From NCBI GenBank assembly GCA_039933215.1, contig JBDTOO010000008.1:1-64000 (forward strand): a stretch of 64,000 bases of DNA, written 5' to 3'. This stretch comes from JALYUA01 sp039933215. Lineage in GTDB: Bacteria; Acidobacteriota; Thermoanaerobaculia; UBA5066; Gp7-AA6. Positions 58,849 to 64,000 of the stretch are shown in pieces. The first letter of the stretch is position 1, and each line of letters opens with the position of its first letter. The translations under genes and the position numbers were made by a program. The notes beneath the pieces are model-generated. The model saw only the letters and a list, made by a program, of their open reading frames with translations. It had not been told where the DNA came from and ran no database searches.

Positions 58849-60230
58849 GCGGACTGCCGGCGTCGCTCGCCGCCGTGCTGGCCGTCCTCCTCGTCCTCGC
58901 CGCCGCCGGCGCCGCGGCGGCCCGCGCCCTCTTCCCGTCCGGCCGACGCTTCGCGGCCGAGAGGGCCGGCTGGAGCCTGGCCGCCGGGCTCGCGGGGGCG
59001 GCGCTCGTCGAAGGAGCGTGCCTCACCGGCGGAGCGGCGCCCTCCCGGTGGATCGTTCTCGGCGGAGTCGTGCTCCTCGCGGCGCTCGGGATCGCGCGTC
59101 CGGTTCCCTCCGCTCCAGGCTTCGACCCGCGCACGACGCCTCCGGCCGGCGTCTCGCGCTTCGCCGCGGCCTGGCTCCCCGCGGCCGGCGCTCTTGTCGG
59201 AATCGGAGTCGCTCTCTACGCCCTGCGGGCCCTGACCGAGCCGATGTGGGCGAACGACTACCTGGCGATCTGGGGGCTCAAGGGCCGGACGCTCTTCGCG
59301 TCGGGCGCGTATCCCGCCTGGCTCCGCGATCCCGCGGTCTCGCGCTTCTCCCATCCGGAATATCCGCTCGGGCTTCCTCTCCTCTACGCCGCCGTCGCGA
59401 CGCTGCTCGGCCGCTGGGACGACCACGCGGGTGCGCTCCTCTTTCCCGCGATCCAGTGCGGCACGCTCCTCGTCCTCGCCGGCTGGCTCCGGCGGCGCGG
59501 CGCCTCGCGGGAGATCGCCTGGTCGGCCGCCGCAATACTCGCGCTCTTCGAGCCCCTGTATTCGGGGTTCCTGACGGGAATGGCAGACGTGCCGCTCTCG
59601 GCGGCCCTCCTTCTCTTCGGCACGGCGCTCTCCGACGCCGTCGACGACGCGGACGCGGGTGCCATCCGCCGCCTCGCCGCGGCGTCCGTCTTCGCGGGAG
59701 CTCTCAAGAACGAGGGCCTGTTCCTCGCCGCGGCGGGCGCGATCCTCGCTTTCGCGGCGGAGCCTTCCCGCGGCCGGCGTGTCCGGATCGGGGCGGCGGC
59801 GTTCGTCCCGGCGCTCGCCGTGGCCGGGTGGCACCGGGCGGCGCTCGGCCCCGCCACCCTGGGCGATTTCGACTTCGGCCTGCTCGCGCCCGCGAGGTGG
59901 GGAGAGCTGGCAGCGCGCCTCTTCGAGGCGATCGGCGCGGCCGCGACCCTCGCGGCCCCGGCGTGGCCGATTCTCCTCTGCGCCGCCGTTCTCCTCGGGG
60001 CGGGGCGCCGCCGGCCGGATTCTCTCCGGCTGCTCGGGCTGGTCGCGGCCGCTGCCGCCGCGTACGTCCTTCTCCCTGCGTTCGCGGTTCGAGGACCGCT
60101 CTGGCTCGCGTCGACCACGCTGCCGCGGACGACGGGGGCGCTGGCGCCTCTCGCCGCGGCGGCGATCGCGCTGCGCTGGAGCGGTGAGACGCGGTCCAAT
60201 TTCCCGGCGGGGAATAATGAGGGGACATGA
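58845..60230 (+). CDS. Multi-pass GT-C-fold glycosyltransferase-like membrane protein
   Basis: 461 residues with about ten to twelve membrane helices. The first large loop holds EPMWANDYLAIWGLKGRTLF, with an Asp as in the catalytic loop of GT39/ArnT-type polyprenol-phosphate glycosyltransferases, followed by SRFSHPEYPLGLPLLYAAVA, which resembles the conserved YPxG/PL segment. AALKNEG-like FAGALKNEGLFLAAAGAILA is another common block. It probably transfers sugar from a lipid carrier in the envelope. Both ends overlap their neighbours by 4 bases, including the glucan-synthase gene, which suggests a shared pathway. Confidence 0.75.
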   Translation: MSGLPASLAAVLAVLLVLAAAGAAAARALFPSGRRFAAERAGWSLAAGLAGAALVEGACLTGGAAPSRWIVLGGVVLLAALGIARPVPSAPGFDPRTTPPAGVSRFAAAWLPAAGALVGIGVALYALRALTEPMWANDYLAIWGLKGRTLFASGAYPAWLRDPAVSRFSHPEYPLGLPLLYAAVATLLGRWDDHAGALLFPAIQCGTLLVLAGWLRRRGASREIAWSAAAILALFEPLYSGFLTGMADVPLSAALLLFGTALSDAVDDADAGAIRRLAAASVFAGALKNEGLFLAAAGAILAFAAEPSRGRRVRIGAAAFVPALAVAGWHRAALGPATLGDFDFGLLAPARWGELAARLFEAIGAAATLAAPAWPILLCAAVLLGAGRRRPDSLRLLGLVAAAAAAYVLLPAFAVRGPLWLASTTLPRTTGALAPLAAAAIALRWSGETRSNFPAGNNEGT

Positions 60231-63200
60231 AGCCCGTCCCCGCCTCGCTCGTGAAGATGGATGCCCCCATCCGCGGCGAGATCTTTTCGACGGAGCGGCT
60301 GGAGGAATTCGCCGCCGTCCTCGCGAAGGAACACACGGTCCACGCCGACCGCCGGACGGGCCGCAAGCTCCTGCCCCGTCTCTCCGAGAACGGGCGCGTC
60401 CTCCTCGAGGGTTACCGAACCATCGCGGGCGCGGTCCGCGACGCGAGCGCGATCTCGCCCGCCGCGGAATGGCTCGTCGACAACTTCCACATCGTGGAGG
60501 ACCAGCTCCGCGAGATTCGTGAGGATCTTCCGCCCGGCTTCTACCGGGAGCTTCCGAAACTCTCGACCGGCGCGCTCGAGGGATATCCCAGGGTCTTTGC
60601 CATCGCCTGGGCCTTCATCGAGCACACCGACAGCCGGTTCGAGCCGGAGGCCCTCCGCCGCTTCGTCCGCGCCTACCAGGCCGTCGAGCCGCTGCGGATC
60701 GGGGAGCTCTGGGCCATCGCGATCTCCCTGCGCCTGGTCCTGGTCGAAAACCTCCGGCGGCTCGTCGAGAAGGTCGCGGAGCGGCGCGTGGCGCGCGGCG
60801 AGGCGGACCGCATCGCCGATCAGGTCCTGGGATCCGGCGGGCGGGAAGCTCCGGGCGCCGCCGAGGCGCTCCGGGAGCTCGGCAGCTACCGGCTGACGCG
60901 CCCCTTCGTCGTGCAGCTCGCGCAGCGGCTGCGTGAGCAGGATCCCGTCACGACGCCCGCGCTCGCGTGGCTGAACACCCGGCTCGCCGAGCGGGGGGAG
61001 GACCCCGAGGAGCTCGTCCGGCTCGAGCACCATCAGCAGGTCGCCACGCACGGGACCGTCCGCAACGTGATCTCGAGCATGCGGCTGCTCTCGGAGTTCG
61101 ACTGGAACGACTTCTTCGAGAGCGTCAGCCTGGTCGAGGAGGCCCTTCGGGACGGGACCCGCGTCGCCGAGATGGACTTCGCGACGCGGGACCGGTACCG
61201 GCACGCGGTCGAGGATTTGTCCCGCGGGTCGAAGCGATCCGAGTTCGAGGTGGCGCGGATGGCGGCGGAGGCCGCGCGGGAGGCCGACCGTTCGGGAAAA
61301 GCGCGGACGGCCGCCGACAGCCGTTTCGCCGATCCGGGCCACTACCTGATCGGCGGCGGCCGCGCCGCGTTCGAGAAGGCCGCCGGCTTCCGCCCGACCG
61401 TCGGGCAATGGTTCCGGCGTCTCTGGGTGCATCGCGCCACGGCGGCATACGTCGGGGCCATCGGGATCCTGACGGCGCTCGTTCTCTTCGTTCCCCTCTC
61501 CGCGGCGGCCTGGCTCGGCTCCCCGGCGCCGGTGCTGATCCTCCTCGCGCTTCTGGCGCTCGTCCCGGCTTCCGAGCTCGCGATCGGCGTTCTGAACCGC
61601 GAAGTCACAGGGATCCTGGGGCCGCGCCGCCTTCCCAAGCTCGAGCTGTCCGAGGGCATCCCGGAGTCCATGCGCACGCTCGTCGTCGTCCCGGCGCTTC
61701 TGACGACGGAGGCGGAAGCGCGCGAGCTCGTCGAGCGCCTGGAGGTGCACTTCCTCGGCAACCCCGACGGGGACGTCCGCTTCGCGCTTCTCACCGACTG
61801 GGCGGACGCGGAACAGGAATCGCTTCCCGAGGACGAATCCCTGCTCGCCGAGGCCGTCAGCGGCATCGCCGCGCTGAACGAGGCGCACGGCCCGGCGCCC
61901 GGCGGCGGAGACCGCTTCCTCCTCTTCCATCGCCGGCGTGTCTGGAACGAGCAGGAGGGATGCTGGATCGGCTGGGAGCGCAAGCGCGGGAAGCTCCACG
62001 AGCTCAACAGGCTTCTGCGCGGCGCCGGCGACACGACGTTCGTGGGCGAGGCCGCGGCCGGAGGAACGCTCACTCCGCCTCAGGGCGTCGTCTACGTCAT
62101 CACACTCGACGCCGACACGCGCCTGACGCGGGCCGGCGTCCGCGACCTGGTCGGAGCGATGGCGCATCCCCTGAACCGCCCGCGCGCCGATCCGTCCACG
62201 GGGCGGATCGTCGAGGGATACGCCGTGCTGCAGCCGCGCATCACGCCGACGCTCCCGGCGGCGGGCTCGGGGACCTTCTACCAGCAGATCTTCTCGGGCC
62301 GGCGGGGCATCGACCCCTACGCTTTCGCGGTGTCGGACGTCTACCAGGACCTCTTCGGCGAAGGAAGCTACACCGGTAAGGGCATCTATGACGTCGACGC
62401 GTTCGAAGCGGCGCTCGCGGGCCGCGTCCCGGAGAACGCGCTCCTGTCCCACGATCTCTTCGAGGGCCTCTTCGCGCGCGCGGGCCTCGTGTCGGACATC
62501 GAGCTGTTCGAGGGCTATCCTGGCCACTACGAGGTGTCCGCGTCGCGCCAGCACCGCTGGGCGCGCGGCGACTGGCAGCTCCTGCCCTGGCTCGGGACGC
62601 ACATCCGCGACGCGTCCGGAAAGCGCATCCCGAGCCCCATTCCGGCGATCGGCCGCTGGAAGCTGCTCGACAACCTGCGCCGCTCGCTCGCCGCGCCCGC
62701 TTCCTTCGCGACGCTGGCCGCGTCCTGGCTCGTCCCGTCCGCGGCGCCCGCCGTATGGACCCTCTTCGTCGTCGGAACGTTCGCGCTTCCGGGCCTCTTC
62801 GGGTTCATGACCGAGCTGATTCCCCGTCGGCGGGGGATCGCGAAGAGGAGCTTCCTGCGGGGCCTGGGCGCGGACCTCACGCAGTCGCTGCTCCAGACGA
62901 TGCTGCGACTCGTTCTCCTCGCGCACCAGGCCTGTCTCATGGCCGACGCGATCGAGAGGACGCTCGTGCGCCTCTACGTCACGCGCCGGAGCCTCCTCGA
63001 ATGGGTCCCCGCCGCGCAGGCGCGCCGCTCGCTCGACCTCGAGATCGGCGGGTTCTATCGCCGGATGCGGGCGGCGGTGCTCCTCGCCGGGGCGACGGGG
63101 GCGCTCGTCGCGGTCCTGTCGCCGCGGTCGTGGCCGGAAGCGAGCCTCTTCGTCGCGGCCTGGCTGCTGTCGCCCTGGATCGCGCGGACCATCAGCCTGC

Positions 63201-64000
63201 CCCCGCGGGATACGGAGGAGGAGCCGTTTTCGGCGGCCGAAGCCTCCGTGCTCCGGCGCGTCGCGCGGAGCACATGGAGGTACTTCGAGGAGTTCGGGTC
63301 GCCGGAGCACAACCACCTGCCCCCGGACAATTTCCAGGAAACGCCGGTACCGGTCGTCGCGCGGCGCACTTCGCCCACGAACATGGGGCTCGCCCTGCTC
63401 TCGACCATCGCCGCGAACGACCTCGGATGGATCGGCGCCCGCGACATGGTCGAGCGCCTCGAGGGAACGATGAGCGCGATGGCGTCCCTCGACCGGTTCC
63501 GGGGGCATCTCTACAACTGGTACGACACCGGGACGCTGCGGCCGCTCGAGCCCCGATACGTCTCGACCGTCGACAGCGGAAACCTCTATGGCGCGCTCAT
63601 CGTCGTCCGCCAGGCGTGCCTCGAGCGGATCGGAGCGCCCGCCCTCTCGCCGAACGCTCTGGAGGGCCTGAGCGACGCCCTCGCGGTCCTGCGGCACACG
63701 GCGGCGCGGGTTCCGGCAGCGTCCGTGCGCTCCTCCGGGGGCGCCCCGCGACGGCTGGATGCCGCCGCGGCGGCTCTCGAGGGGCTCATCGCGGGGACAC
63801 CCCCGGGCTCCCCGGACCGCATGACGGCCTGGAGCCGGATCGCCGCGGCCGCGGAGGCGCTCGCCCGCGAGGCCGCGGCGGACGCGGAGAGCTCGACCGA
63901 CGCGGGCCTGCGGGAGCTCGCCGCCGGGGCCTCCGCGGTGCTTGAGACGGTCCGCAGCCACGAGCGCGACCTCGATCTCTCCGCCTGGCGCCCCCGTCCA
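60227..64000 (+). CDS. ndvB: Cyclic beta-1,2-glucan synthase (NdvB/GT84 type), 3' end missing
   Basis: The frame is open from ATG 60227 (ATGA overlap with the preceding stop) to the window end: 1258 residues of a protein normally about 2800. It begins with a helical region including AEWLVDNFHIVEDQLREIRE, DLPPGFYRELPKLS and THGTVRNVISSMRLLSEFDW, typical of these enzymes. Membrane helices near residues 410-460 lead into the GT84 domain: VYVITLDADTRLTRAGVRDL, FGEGSYTGKGIYDVDAFEAA, LLSHDLFEGLFARAG and SASRQHRWARGDWQLLPWLG. More helices follow, then a segment leading to the GH94-type part beyond the window. It makes periplasmic cyclic glucans from UDP-glucose. Confidence 0.93.
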   Translation, partial: MKPVPASLVKMDAPIRGEIFSTERLEEFAAVLAKEHTVHADRRTGRKLLPRLSENGRVLLEGYRTIAGAVRDASAISPAAEWLVDNFHIVEDQLREIREDLPPGFYRELPKLSTGALEGYPRVFAIAWAFIEHTDSRFEPEALRRFVRAYQAVEPLRIGELWAIAISLRLVLVENLRRLVEKVAERRVARGEADRIADQVLGSGGREAPGAAEALRELGSYRLTRPFVVQLAQRLREQDPVTTPALAWLNTRLAERGEDPEELVRLEHHQQVATHGTVRNVISSMRLLSEFDWNDFFESVSLVEEALRDGTRVAEMDFATRDRYRHAVEDLSRGSKRSEFEVARMAAEAAREADRSGKARTAADSRFADPGHYLIGGGRAAFEKAAGFRPTVGQWFRRLWVHRATAAYVGAIGILTALVLFVPLSAAAWLGSPAPVLILLALLALVPASELAIGVLNREVTGILGPRRLPKLELSEGIPESMRTLVVVPALLTTEAEARELVERLEVHFLGNPDGDVRFALLTDWADAEQESLPEDESLLAEAVSGIAALNEAHGPAPGGGDRFLLFHRRRVWNEQEGCWIGWERKRGKLHELNRLLRGAGDTTFVGEAAAGGTLTPPQGVVYVITLDADTRLTRAGVRDLVGAMAHPLNRPRADPSTGRIVEGYAVLQPRITPTLPAAGSGTFYQQIFSGRRGIDPYAFAVSDVYQDLFGEGSYTGKGIYDVDAFEAALAGRVPENALLSHDLFEGLFARAGLVSDIELFEGYPGHYEVSASRQHRWARGDWQLLPWLGTHIRDASGKRIPSPIPAIGRWKLLDNLRRSLAAPASFATLAASWLVPSAAPAVWTLFVVGTFALPGLFGFMTELIPRRRGIAKRSFLRGLGADLTQSLLQTMLRLVLLAHQACLMADAIERTLVRLYVTRRSLLEWVPAAQARRSLDLEIGGFYRRMRAAVLLAGATGALVAVLSPRSWPEASLFVAAWLLSPWIARTISLPPRDTEEEPFSAAEASVLRRVARSTWRYFEEFGSPEHNHLPPDNFQETPVPVVARRTSPTNMGLALLSTIAANDLGWIGARDMVERLEGTMSAMASLDRFRGHLYNWYDTGTLRPLEPRYVSTVDSGNLYGALIVVRQACLERIGAPALSPNALEGLSDALAVLRHTAARVPAASVRSSGGAPRRLDAAAAALEGLIAGTPPGSPDRMTAWSRIAAAAEALAREAAADAESSTDAGLRELAAGASAVLETVRSHERDLDLSAWRPRP

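Noticed and set aside
59384..63961. Very long minus-strand open frame (1525 codons) opposite the glucan synthase
   Set aside because: It is a GC-rich shadow of the ndvB and GT-C genes: Arg/Pro/Ala-rich with no domain pattern, while the plus strand has clear family motifs.

Overview
The window is GC-rich DNA (judged by eye) from a Gram-negative bacterium. Outer-membrane and periplasmic proteins (OmpA type, a TonB C-terminal domain, a predicted beta-barrel, lipoproteins) support that. A VWFA-related protein of a kind named from Acidobacteria, a PSMA-like M28 peptidase, DUF5666-like exported proteins and a kinase-TonB fusion make Acidobacteriota the best guess. This is inference; no rRNA or marker tree is available. 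Both ends cut genes: an MscS channel on the left and a cyclic beta-glucan synthase (NdvB type) on the right. I saw no rRNA, tRNA or CRISPR array.

Layout. 1-4.4 kb: a worn region with a BON-MscS channel, a cation/proton antiporter, a receiver protein and two gene remnants (DUF2254, mercuric-reductase-like). 4.5-12 kb: exported proteins (peptidase-propeller-barrel, VWFA-like, M28 peptidase) and a thioesterase, with a 270-bp MITE-like element filling one convergent junction. 12-17.7 kb: small membrane and zinc-ribbon proteins, a degenerate retropepsin-like protein, HU, repetitive exported proteins and a GNAT. 17.8-21.3 kb: deoC with two aldehyde dehydrogenases. 21.3-32.6 kb: assorted metabolism, transport and proteases. 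32.6-44.8 kb: housekeeping genes glmU-glmS, pcrA, pgeF, gatB-ftsE-ftsX, AI-2E transporter and OmpA. 45-47.3 kb: DUF4388, ruvC, yebC. 47.5-53.4 kb: receiver-kinase-TonB protein, a coiled-coil protein and a BtuFCD-like importer. 53.5-64 kb: accD-folC-dgt-glyA, then a tightly coupled set of three envelope/glucan genes.

The genes of most interest sit at 47.5-53.4 kb. One polypeptide carries a pseudo-receiver, an apparently active Ser/Thr kinase, a membrane segment and a periplasmic TonB C-terminal domain, directly upstream of a metal-chelate/cobalamin ABC importer. Other notable items are the MITE-like element, an inverted pair of hairpin repeats, frequent -10-like boxes only 6-14 nt from start codons (short-leader or leaderless messages), and genes reached only through non-canonical starts within overlapping operons.
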